14,818 nucleotides of DNA from Hydrogenothermaceae bacterium. GTDB lineage: Bacteria; Aquificota; Aquificia; Aquificales; Hydrogenothermaceae. The notes beneath the pieces are model-generated. The model saw nothing but the letters and a program-made list of their open reading frames with translations, did no database searches and was not told where the DNA came from. The translations under genes were made by a program, and so were the position numbers. Positions within the stretch are counted from its first letter, which is position 1. Every line of letters begins with the position of its first letter. Positions 1 to 6,315 of this stretch are shown in pieces. The DNA lies in assembly GCA_026985705.1 (NCBI GenBank), contig JALSPY010000069.1, forward strand, positions 1-14,818, read 5' to 3'.

Positions 1-317
1 CAATCGCACTATTTTTTACAGGTATTATTAGTATATTTATTCAATCTATAACATTCTTAACTGTCATTTTTACATTTCAACTTGTTTTTTACTATTATCT
101 ATTTTTTAAGTTCATAAAAAAACAGAGGGCTAAAATAGATGAGGAAAAGATAGGTTTTGTAAAGAGAAAAGAAAATAACTACTATATTGTTGATTTCCCA
201 ACTGGATTTAAAGGAGAAATTCAGTGGAAGGCTATATCTAAAGAGGATTTAGAGATTGGGGATAAAGTAAAAGTTAAATCTATAGATGGGAATATACTAA
301 TAGTAGAAAAGGTATAA
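1..317 (+). CDS. NfeD-like membrane protein, C-terminal part (partial)
   Basis: An open frame (first full codon at position 3) enters from the left edge and ends at TAA 315-317, giving 104 residues without a start. The first ~40 residues are hydrophobic and look like one or two membrane spans, ending in a basic FKFIKKQR stretch. The rest (GEIQWKAIS, EIGDKVKV, DGNILIVEKV) has the pattern of the small beta-barrel (OB-fold) domain that closes NfeD proteins: a G-x-W strand, then 'GDKVKV' and 'IDGNILIVEK'. Family knowledge: NfeD proteins usually sit beside a stomatin/SPFH gene and act in membrane quality control or microdomains; the partner would lie left of the window. It is followed 74 bp later by the DUF465 gene on the same strand, so the two may be co-transcribed. 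The family call rests on the C-terminal domain only. Confidence 0.7.
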   Translation, partial: IALFFTGIISIFIQSITFLTVIFTFQLVFYYYLFFKFIKKQRAKIDEEKIGFVKRKENNYYIVDFPTGFKGEIQWKAISKEDLEIGDKVKVKSIDGNILIVEKV

Positions 318-355
318 AATTCAAAAGATTGTAATAACTTCCTTTAAAGATTTAG

Positions 356-361
356 TATAAT
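356..361 (+). promoter_or_regulatory. possible -10 box upstream of the DUF465 gene
   Basis: TATAAT lies 30 bp before the ATG at 392. The nearest TTG-type -35 (TTGTAA, 329-334) is 21 bp away, too far for a normal sigma-70 promoter, so this is weak evidence and the gene may instead be read from the nfeD transcript. Confidence 0.25.
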
Positions 362-391
362 TAATATGTAATAAAGGTAAGGAGAGGAGTT

Positions 392-613
392 ATGACTAGA
401 GAAGAAGCTATTCAAAAGTTATTAGAGACAGATGAGGAGTTTAAAAATTGGTATGAAGAACACAAAGAGTTAAAGTGGAAAGTTCACAAGTTAGAAAAAC
501 ATTTTCCACCAGACCCGGAGCTAGAAGCAGAACAGGAAAGATTAAAAAGAAGAAAGCTATATCTAAAAGACTTAATGGAAGCTAGAATTAAGGAGTTTTT
601 AAGTAAACAGTAG
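392..613 (+). CDS. small DUF465/YdcH-like helical protein
   Basis: A 73-residue, highly charged, entirely helical-looking protein. The order is an N-terminal helix with DEEFKNWYEEHKELKWKVHKLE, a short proline break (FPPDPELE), then a second helix ending LKRRKLYLKDLMEARI. This two-helix plan and the late 'K..L.LKD.M...' motif match the DUF465/YdcH family of small proteins of unknown function. The start is well supported: AAGGAG (379-384) and AGGAGT (385-390) lie just before the ATG. It follows an NfeD-like gene by 74 bp and is followed 28 bp after its stop by a hairpin terminator, so it is the last gene of its transcript. No catalytic residues are apparent; the role is unknown. Confidence 0.75.
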   Translation: MTREEAIQKLLETDEEFKNWYEEHKELKWKVHKLEKHFPPDPELEAEQERLKRRKLYLKDLMEARIKEFLSKQ

Positions 614-641
614 ATATATCTGAAAAGAAAACTACTACCTT

Positions 642-672
642 ATGGCAAAATTGCCATTTTCCTTTGATTTTT
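642..672 (+). terminator. intrinsic terminator after the nfeD-DUF465 unit
   Basis: A perfect 7-bp inverted repeat ATGGCAA/TTGCCAT with a 2-base centre (642-657) is followed on the plus strand by TTTTCCTTTGATTTTT. It lies between two convergent genes (ends 613 and 740). On the minus strand it is followed by AAGGTAG, so it fits plus-strand termination better. Confidence 0.65.
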
Positions 673-739
673 ATATCAGCTATCTTTTTGATGTGATTAT
701 TCACTATAAGCTGTATACTTGGGATGTTAATAGTTTTTA

Positions 740-1522
740 CTACATCCAGTAAATCCTTAATTTTCCTTTAATCCAATCCCATAAAATTTTTTTTGCAGTT
801 CTATCTAAATCTGGTTCTCCACCACTTAATCTGTAATTTAATTTTTCAGAGATATTGATTAAAACTTTATAAGGATCTTTTTCCTTTATTTTTATTTTAT
901 AGCTTTCTTCCAAAGCTTTTGGATTATTATTTATAACTTTTTCTAAGAATTTTATTGAAGCATAAATAGGGTCTTCCAATTTTTCCGGTAAATAGGAGCC
1001 TTTAAGTGCTAAATCTTCATCCTTTTCCAATGTGATTATACCGGGAGTGTCTATTAAAAAAACATTTGGATAAAGTTTTATGAGCTGTTTACCTCTTGTC
1101 ATTCCCGGTTTTGGAGAAACTATTGCCACTTTTCTTCTTTTCAAACTGTTTATTAAAGAAGACTTCCCAACATTTGGATAACCTAAAACACCTATCTTTA
1201 TTATTCTTTTTTCCTTTGATAAATCCTTTAACAACTTACTAATTTCTCTTTCCCCTATTTTATTGTGTGCAGAAAAGAGAATAGTTGGAAATTCTTTAGA
1301 TAACTCCTTTTTAACTTTTTCTGAGAAATCTCTAGGAACTAAATCAACCTTATTTACAATTAAGTAAAGTTTTTTATTTTGAGCTTTAGCTAAATCCTCG
1401 ATAACTTTATTTCTAGTTTCAAAGGGAATTCTACCATCTATCACATGGAATATAATGTTAGCCTCAGACAAAATCTGTTTAGCTATACTCTTTTCCCTTA
1501 ACCACTCTCTAGGCTTACTCAT
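740..1522 (-). CDS. rbgA: circularly permuted RbgA/YlqF-like ribosome assembly GTPase
   Basis: The G motifs come in permuted order, as in YlqF/RbgA: G4 NKVD (57-60), G5 SAH (84-86), then G1 GYPNVGKSS (114-122), G2 around T142 in PGMTRG, and G3 DTPG (158-161). The N-terminal IDGRIPFETRN and C-terminal SGGEPDLDRTAKKIL blocks also match the family. RbgA acts in late assembly of the large ribosomal subunit in the cytoplasm. At 260 residues it is slightly shorter than B. subtilis RbgA (282). It lacks the usual N-terminal WFPGHM block, whose histidine is thought to be catalytic; an in-frame TAG lies just upstream of the ATG, so the block is not hidden by a wrong start. The SD is weak (AGGGAAAA). 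It is the last of three same-strand genes, 26 bp after hpt. It could instead belong to another YlqF-related subfamily. Confidence 0.88.
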   Translation of the reverse strand: MSKPREWLREKSIAKQILSEANIIFHVIDGRIPFETRNKVIEDLAKAQNKKLYLIVNKVDLVPRDFSEKVKKELSKEFPTILFSAHNKIGEREISKLLKDLSKEKRIIKIGVLGYPNVGKSSLINSLKRRKVAIVSPKPGMTRGKQLIKLYPNVFLIDTPGIITLEKDEDLALKGSYLPEKLEDPIYASIKFLEKVINNNPKALEESYKIKIKEKDPYKVLINISEKLNYRLSGGEPDLDRTAKKILWDWIKGKLRIYWM

Positions 1523-1548
1523 TAATTTTCCCTATCAATTGAAAAACT

Positions 1549-2085
1549 TTACTTCACAAAGTATATATCTTTTAAAGTTCTTCCTTCTTCTCCCCAATCT
1601 AAACCATAACCAACAACAAATTTATCGGGAATTTCAAAGCCGACAAAGTCTGCATCATAATTAACTTCTCTTCTTTCCTTTTTATCAAGTAAAACACATG
1701 TCTTTAAATTCTTAGGATTTTTTTTCTGAAAGTATTCAACTAGAGCTTTCAATGTTCTACCTGTATCAATAATATCATCTATGAGTAATACATTCTTTCC
1801 CTTTATATCTACTTCTATATCTTTTTTGAAAACTATATTTTGTGAGCTTTCCATTTTATCAAAGTAAGAAGATACAACTACAAAATCAATTTTTATATTA
1901 CTCCCTAACTCTCTAACTAAATCAGCAAAAAATATGAAAGAGCCTTTTAAAATTCCTATTGCTATAATCTCTTCATTTTTATTCATTTCTTTTCTAATTT
2001 CATCAGCTAAACTCTTTAATCTTGATTTAATATTACTTTCTGGAATAAGTATTTCTAATTCCTTATTTTTTATTCTTAAACTCAA
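1549..2085 (-). CDS. hpt: hypoxanthine phosphoribosyltransferase
   Basis: Transfers ribose-5-phosphate from PRPP to hypoxanthine or guanine to make IMP or GMP (purine salvage, cytoplasm). The PRPP loop VLLIDDIIDTGRTL (99-112) carries the paired acidic residues and the TGRT phosphate loop. LKGSF (46-50) is the cis-peptide pyrophosphate loop, and KFVVGYGLDW (155-164) is the purine-binding segment. At 178 residues it has normal bacterial Hpt length and looks complete. The start appears to be TTG at 2085-2083: AAGGGG stands 9 bases upstream, and the next triplets give SLRIKNKE. It lies 14 bp after the dehydrogenase stop and 26 bp before the GTPase gene, so one transcript probably carries all three. 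A xanthine-preferring relative cannot be excluded from sequence. Confidence 0.93.
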   Translation of the reverse strand: MSLRIKNKELEILIPESNIKSRLKSLADEIRKEMNKNEEIIAIGILKGSFIFFADLVRELGSNIKIDFVVVSSYFDKMESSQNIVFKKDIEVDIKGKNVLLIDDIIDTGRTLKALVEYFQKKNPKNLKTCVLLDKKERREVNYDADFVGFEIPDKFVVGYGLDWGEEGRTLKDIYFVK

Positions 2086-2099
2086 TGTTGTTTTCCCCT

Positions 2100-3116
2100 T
2101 TACTTTATTTCATACTTTAAAGGTTGATTTTTAATAAATCTAGAAATTTCCTCTACAGTTATATCTAGTATTCTCTCTGAAGCATCTTTAGTATAGTAAG
2201 CCAAATGGGGAGATATGATAACATTATCTTCTTGAAGTAAATAGGATTTTTCCAATAACTTTTCAAACTTTATAGCTGGAATTTCTTCCCTTTTTAGCTC
2301 CTTTTCCTGTAATTCTACCTCTTCTGTATCTATAGTATCAATAGCCACTCCTCCAGCTAATCTACCTTCTTTTAAAGCTCCAACTATAGCTTCTAATTCA
2401 ACAACTTCCCCACGGGATACATTTACAAGTATGGCATTTCGCTTTGTAAGTTTAATGTTAAATCGGTTTATTAAGTATCTAGTAGATTTTGTATATGGAA
2501 GATGAACAGTTATAATATCAGACCTCATTAATAGCTCTTCTAAACCAACATACTCAACATTATATTTTTCAATAAGCTCTTCTTTTTTAGACCTATCATA
2601 GGCAAGAATTTTCATTCCAAAACCGAAAGCTATCCTTGCAACATGTGAACCTATCCTTCCGGTTCCAATTATTCCTATAGTTTTTCCCATCAAATCTATT
2701 CCCATTAGACCATATCTATTAAAATCATGTTTACTTAATCTCTCTATCATCGGCTTCAGTTTTCTAGCTAATGCAAGAATTAATGCAAATGTAAACTCTG
2801 CAACTGTATTATTTCCATAATCAGGTATATGGGATACTTTTATTCCCTTTTCCCTAGCATACTCAACATCTATATGGTCGTAAGAGGCTGACCTTGTTAT
2901 TATAAATTTTAGATTTGGTAGTTTATCAATAACTTCTTTATCAATTTTTGAGTATATAAAAATACTTATAATTTCCGCATCTTTATAGTTAGAAACGTTA
3001 AACTTATTTAATGCATCGTTTGTAAAATAGAATTTCTCAGCTAAATTTAACTGTCTTAACTGTTTCTCTAAATGTAGCTTTTCCCAGTTTTCAACACCGA
3101 AAAAGTAAATCTTCAT
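2100..3116 (-). CDS. D-lactate-dehydrogenase-type 2-hydroxyacid dehydrogenase
   Basis: An NAD-dependent D-isomer 2-hydroxyacid dehydrogenase of 338 residues, normal for the family. The Rossmann motif GTGRIG is at 151-156, followed by an acidic residue at the end of the second strand (D174, AYD), which points to NAD rather than NADP. Catalytic residues are R235 (VNVSRGEV), a Glu in IDTEEVE (264-268) and H304 (SPHLAYYT). The N-terminal substrate domain has the D-LDH look (ITRSASYDHID; PDYGNNTVAEF). Likely reaction: pyruvate and NADH to D-lactate, though another 2-oxoacid could be the substrate. The ATG is preceded by a good SD (AGGAGA). It is first in the minus-strand run with hpt and rbgA; its promoter region faces the palindromic repeat array. 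The linkage to hpt and rbgA has no obvious pathway logic. Confidence 0.88.
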   Translation of the reverse strand: MKIYFFGVENWEKLHLEKQLRQLNLAEKFYFTNDALNKFNVSNYKDAEIISIFIYSKIDKEVIDKLPNLKFIITRSASYDHIDVEYAREKGIKVSHIPDYGNNTVAEFTFALILALARKLKPMIERLSKHDFNRYGLMGIDLMGKTIGIIGTGRIGSHVARIAFGFGMKILAYDRSKKEELIEKYNVEYVGLEELLMRSDIITVHLPYTKSTRYLINRFNIKLTKRNAILVNVSRGEVVELEAIVGALKEGRLAGGVAIDTIDTEEVELQEKELKREEIPAIKFEKLLEKSYLLQEDNVIISPHLAYYTKDASERILDITVEEISRFIKNQPLKYEIK

Positions 3117-3155
3117 TAAGTTTTCTCCTATCTTAAACTGATTAAATTAAAAATT

Positions 3156-3184
3156 ATTATACTTTTTTATGATTTTTCTTTAAA
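3156..3184 (-). promoter_or_regulatory. probable promoter of the dehydrogenase-hpt-rbgA run
   Basis: On the minus strand, TATAAT (complement of 3156-3161) is preceded by TTTAAA (complement of 3179-3184) with a 17-bp spacer. It lies about 40 bp before the dehydrogenase ATG and directly beside the 21-bp repeat array, which begins 26 bp further upstream. Confidence 0.45.
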
Positions 3185-3209
3185 TTCAATTTTTAGACAA
3201 GCTTGAAAA

Positions 3210-3390
3210 TCAATTCTGACGAATTGTAAATCAATTCTGACGAATTGTGTACCAATTCTGACGAATTATGTATCAATTTTGACAAATTGTGTATCAATTT
3301 TGACAAATTATGAGTCAATTCTGACAAATTGTGAATCAATTCTGACGAATTGTGAGTCAATTCTGACGAATTGTGTCAATTTTTTGTGAA
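3210..3390. repeat. tandem array of eight 21-bp palindromic units plus a degenerate ninth
   Basis: Seven units of exactly 21 bp start at 3210, 3231, 3252, 3273, 3294, 3315 and 3336. An eighth of 19 bp is at 3357-3375, and a shrunken remnant at 3376-3390. The core of each is CAATTC-TGAC-GAATTG, a 6-bp inverted repeat around an unchanged TGAC. Units 1, 2, 7 and 8 have this core exactly. Unit 4 reads CAATTT-TGAC-AAATTG: both arms changed and pairing is kept. Unit 5 shares that paired change but has one outer mismatch (AAATTA); unit 3 has one outer mismatch and unit 6 one inner mismatch. The 21-bp period is two helical turns, so all sites would face the same side of DNA. The array sits between divergent genes, next to the dehydrogenase promoter and about 80 bp before the lipoprotein ATG. 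Function unknown; a multi-site operator or iteron-like array is an inference. Confidence 0.95.
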
Positions 3391-3420
3391 GGCCTGAATT
3401 TTTATTCATCAAAATTTCAC
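3386..3420 (+). promoter_or_regulatory. possible hairpin in the leader of the CsgG-like gene
   Basis: Nested inverted repeats lie just after the array: outer GTGAA (3386-3390) with TTCAC (3416-3420), and inner TGAAT (3395-3399) with ATTCA (3404-3408) around TTTT. The short arms and internal loops make chance a real possibility. I see no convincing sigma-70 promoter for the lipoprotein gene in 3391-3469. Confidence 0.2.
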
Positions 3421-3469
3421 ATTCTAATAGAAAGATAAATAATGAAGAATTAAAAAAGGGGATTAAAAA

Positions 3470-4714
3470 ATGAAATATTTAATAAAATCTTTATGGATTT
3501 TAGGGTTGAGTATCTTTCTTTTAACTTCCTGTAGTGGATTTAATTATGATAGATTAGTCCAAGAGGAATTATATAAGAGAAAGGAAGGCAAAATAAGTAA
3601 AATTTTTGAAACAAAAACAAAATTAGAATTGCCACTTAGAACATTTGGAAGGGATTTTGCTTATATTCAGTTTAAACCATACACAATAGGAATTTATCCT
3701 ATACAAAATGAAACAAATGCTAAGAGTATCCCTTTAACTATTCAAAGAATTATTTTAACTGCTGGTTATAAATTAATTTCATCACCTATAGCTTTTAGTA
3801 GATTAAAACTTATAGATGTAAACTATCTTGAAGATAGATACTTTTTAGTTGCATATAAGAGAGGTGCAATTATTCCCACATCTATAACATTTAGTATAGA
3901 GGGTTCTATAACTGAGTATGACACAATTATAGAAAGTTATAATGATTTTAGTGGTGATATAACTGTAGGTGGTGGCTCCACAACGACAGATGCAGGGGTT
4001 TCCTTTAACAAATCTGAAGGAATAACAGTTTTAACTTTAGATTTAAACTTCTTAAATAAAAAGGTAAATGCTCTCTTACCTTTAGGATATTCCTCAAACT
4101 CCCTTGTTTTGGCTCGTAAAGGTAAAGGAAATGCTTTCTATCTCTATCTTCTTGGAAACGGTATAACACTTGGAAGGGATATTTATGTGATAAACTCAAC
4201 AAGCTTAGGCTTGAGATTTTTAACAGAATTTTCATTAATACAACTGTTAGGTAGAATTGATACACTTCCATACTGGCATTGTTTAAGAGATAGAAATGTT
4301 AAAGATGATTTACTTATAAGATATATGAGAGAAGAATGGTATAAATTATCTGAGGAAAGAAAAATGTTGAGATTTTCTAAAATTGCCAAGTTATACTTTG
4401 GCTATTATATAGCTAAAAATTTACCTGATGATATAAGGGGTAGAGTTATCTTTAATCCAAAAACTAAAGAAGGTAAAGAAAATACTGTTAGATTAATGAC
4501 CCTTTTAAGAAAATTCTATAAATTGGATAAAACAGACTTTTTCAATTTTAACAGTTATCTATACATATGGAAAAAATCTCCCTTCTGTAGTTATCCTTAT
4601 AATAAAAAATTAGATATATTTTTAGAAAAAAATGTAGATATAAATACCTTCCAAATATCTAATAAATTTGACCCTGTAATGGAAACAGTTTTAGATTGGT
4701 CTAATTCTCGCTAA
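3470..4714 (+). CDS. CsgG-like outer-membrane lipoprotein with extra C-terminal domain
   Basis: The first 21 residues form a lipoprotein signal peptide: KYLIK, a hydrophobic core, then the lipobox LTSC with C21 as the acylated residue and Ser at +2, which in E. coli would favour the outer membrane. Residues ~68-260 resemble CsgG, the curli secretion pore. IGIYPIQNET (73-82) matches the YNISDET-type strand and turn. SIEGSITEYD (142-151) matches the VEGSIIGYE block. Two long alternating stretches (~152-200 and 205-245) sit where CsgG makes its transmembrane hairpins, and a late helix (SLGLRFLTEFSLIQLL) follows. The segment that forms CsgG's constriction loop seems shorter here. Residues ~270-414 are an added, lysine- and aromatic-rich region I do not recognise. 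No curli subunit or chaperone gene is in the window. The 3' end overlaps the convergent SnoaL-like gene by 14 bp. An unrelated lipoprotein remains possible. Confidence 0.55.
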   Translation: MKYLIKSLWILGLSIFLLTSCSGFNYDRLVQEELYKRKEGKISKIFETKTKLELPLRTFGRDFAYIQFKPYTIGIYPIQNETNAKSIPLTIQRIILTAGYKLISSPIAFSRLKLIDVNYLEDRYFLVAYKRGAIIPTSITFSIEGSITEYDTIIESYNDFSGDITVGGGSTTTDAGVSFNKSEGITVLTLDLNFLNKKVNALLPLGYSSNSLVLARKGKGNAFYLYLLGNGITLGRDIYVINSTSLGLRFLTEFSLIQLLGRIDTLPYWHCLRDRNVKDDLLIRYMREEWYKLSEERKMLRFSKIAKLYFGYYIAKNLPDDIRGRVIFNPKTKEGKENTVRLMTLLRKFYKLDKTDFFNFNSYLYIWKKSPFCSYPYNKKLDIFLEKNVDINTFQISNKFDPVMETVLDWSNSR

Positions 4715-5105
4715 CTTTTTCCTTTCTAACTTCTTGATAGCTTAATCCATAATAAACAAAATGTCCTTGAATTTTTTTATCCTTACTGAAGTAAAATTTA
4801 GAAATAACATCTATCTTTCTATCTTCATCTGTGTAAATGTCATACTCTAATAATGCTTCATAATCTCCCTTAAGCCATAAACCTCTTGGTTTTATCTTTA
4901 GTTTTGGATATAGAGATAGGATTATCTTAAAGTATTTTCTTAATTCATCTTCCCCAACAAGTGTAAGTTTTTCAGGAAAAGCCTCTTTTACTTTTGGGTC
5001 GAAAAGCTCTGCAGATTTTGAATAATTTTCCATTATTTTATCTATATTCTTCTCATTCCAACCTTCTATCCAGTTGTCTATTAACTTTTTTAAGTCGTTC
5101 TCCAT
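4701..5105 (-). CDS. SnoaL/NTF2-like protein
   Basis: A 134-residue soluble protein with the start typical of the NTF2-like cone fold: LKKLIDNWIEGWNEKNIDKIMENYSKSAELFDP, a helix pair leading into a strand with D/P. Then follow the ELRKYFKIIL helix and antiparallel strands (KIKPRGLWLKGDYEALLEYDIYT; KIDVISKFYFSKDKKI; GHFVYYGL). The family includes SnoaL-type cyclases, ketosteroid isomerase-like enzymes and many binding proteins; no specific substrate can be read here. The SD is strong (AAGGAGAG, five bases before the ATG). It lies 12 bp after truB on the same strand, so it is probably the last gene of the tig-DUF2905-truB transcript. Its 3' end overlaps the convergent lipoprotein gene by 14 bp. 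Confidence 0.72.
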   Translation of the reverse strand: MENDLKKLIDNWIEGWNEKNIDKIMENYSKSAELFDPKVKEAFPEKLTLVGEDELRKYFKIILSLYPKLKIKPRGLWLKGDYEALLEYDIYTDEDRKIDVISKFYFSKDKKIQGHFVYYGLSYQEVRKEKVSEN

Positions 5106-5117
5106 TTTTTCTCTCCT

Positions 5118-5993
5118 TTAATCTTTTATCACTTTTAAAGGTTGTAAAATTCTGTTTTCTTTTATCTCTCCTATTCCTAAAAACTTATTTTGGGAAGAAA
5201 ACACTTTAGCTAAGCCTTTAATATTATAAGGAATTTTAAATCTTTGACCATATATAAATCTTAAGTCGTATTCTTCATCAAGTTTTATCTCAGGAAAAAA
5301 GTATAAAGCTTTCTCTAAAGGTATAATTAACTTTTGAACTTCCTCTAAAGGCATTCTAAGGATTTCCTCTAATCCTTTTGCATCTTTAACATTAAATAAA
5401 CCTATTTTTGTTCTTCTTAAAGAATAAACATAAGCTCCACAGTTTAGTTTATCTCCTATATCTTTAACCAAACTTCTTATATATGTTCCAGAAGAGCACT
5501 CAACTTTTATCTCAAAGTATGGAAAGTTTATATTTAATATTTCTATATCATAGATATTTACAACTACAGGTTTTAACTCTGGTTTTAATCCCCTTTTAGC
5601 AAGTTGATATGCTCTCTTTCCTTTAATTCTCTTTGATGAAAATGGAGGTGGTATCTGTGGATAGCTTCCAATAAATGAGTAAACTACTTTTTTTATATCA
5701 CTTTCAGAAACTTCACATTCTATCTTTTCTATTACCTTTCCCTCTCTATCGTATGTATCTGTTATTTCTCCAAGCTTACCTATAGTTATATACTCTTTAT
5801 CTAATTTTTGAAAATATTCTGTAAATTTTGTAGCTTTTCCTAAAGTTATAATCATTAATCCAGATGCACTGTAATCTAAAGTTCCAGTATGTCCTGCCTT
5901 TGATATATTAAAATGTTTTTTTAGTTCTAAAACCAGATTGTTTGAAGTAATTCCTTCCGGTTTATCTACAAGTAGTATTCCATTATTCATCAT
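5118..5993 (-). CDS. truB: tRNA pseudouridine(55) synthase TruB
   Basis: Converts U55 of the tRNA T-loop to pseudouridine. The N-terminal GILLVDKPEGITSN, the catalytic block GHTGTLDYSASGLM (34-47, nucleophile D40) and the later SSGTYIRSLVKDIG are TruB signatures. At 291 residues it has normal bacterial length, with a short C-terminal region (KVFSSQNKFLGIGEI) that may be a reduced PUA-like domain. Two ATG codons stand together at the start; the first (5993) is placed by AAGGA five bases upstream. It is 35 bp after DUF2905 and 12 bp before the SnoaL-like gene. Modification of U55 helps stabilise tRNA, which suits a thermophile, but the gene is near-universal and so not diagnostic. Confidence 0.96.
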   Translation of the reverse strand: MMNNGILLVDKPEGITSNNLVLELKKHFNISKAGHTGTLDYSASGLMIITLGKATKFTEYFQKLDKEYITIGKLGEITDTYDREGKVIEKIECEVSESDIKKVVYSFIGSYPQIPPPFSSKRIKGKRAYQLAKRGLKPELKPVVVNIYDIEILNINFPYFEIKVECSSGTYIRSLVKDIGDKLNCGAYVYSLRRTKIGLFNVKDAKGLEEILRMPLEEVQKLIIPLEKALYFFPEIKLDEEYDLRFIYGQRFKIPYNIKGLAKVFSSQNKFLGIGEIKENRILQPLKVIKD

Positions 5994-6028
5994 ATTTTTC
6001 CTTAAAATTAATTAACTTAAAAATTTCC

Positions 6029-6253
6029 CTATTTTGAAATTTTTGAAATAATTATTAGGAGTAGGGACAGAATAATACTAATTAAGATAGATGTTGTTAT
6101 TGGGAAGTAGAAAACAAAATTATCTCTCTTTATGTATATATCTCCCGGTAGTCTTCCTAGATTAAAAGGTAATTTATCAAAAAAAGTTAGAAGTAAACCT
6201 AATACAGTTAAACCTATTCCTACCAAAAATATAAACTTACCTATCTGCTCCAT
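6029..6253 (-). CDS. DUF2905 small membrane protein
   Basis: A 74-residue protein with two hydrophobic segments (about 6-25 and 48-71) flanking a conserved-looking soluble loop: LPFNLGRLPGDIYIKRDNF. The GRLPGDI motif between two spans is the hallmark of the DUF2905 family, of unknown function. It probably sits in the inner membrane as a helical hairpin. The SD is weak (GGTAAAAG), so it may depend on translation from the upstream gene. It lies 62 bp after tig and 35 bp before truB on the same strand, within the same probable operon. Confidence 0.85.
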   Translation of the reverse strand: MEQIGKFIFLVGIGLTVLGLLLTFFDKLPFNLGRLPGDIYIKRDNFVFYFPITTSILISIILSLLLIIISKISK

Positions 6254-6315
6254 CTTTTACCAAATGTTCTTCAAAAGATTTATAAAAAGTTTAAATAGAA
6301 GAAAAATGAAGTTTT

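Noticed and set aside
614..790. Minus-strand open frame past the rbgA stop (KDLLDVVKTINIPSIQLIVNNHIKK...), as a lost gene or frameshifted rbgA tail
   Set aside because: It has no ATG/GTG/TTG with a ribosome site at its head, it runs through the terminator hairpin and into the antisense of the DUF465 gene, and rbgA already ends where the family ends (GGEPDLDRTAKKIL...GKL).
3210..3390. CRISPR array
   Set aside because: The repeats are contiguous 21-bp units with no unique spacers and no cas genes; they are tandem palindromes.
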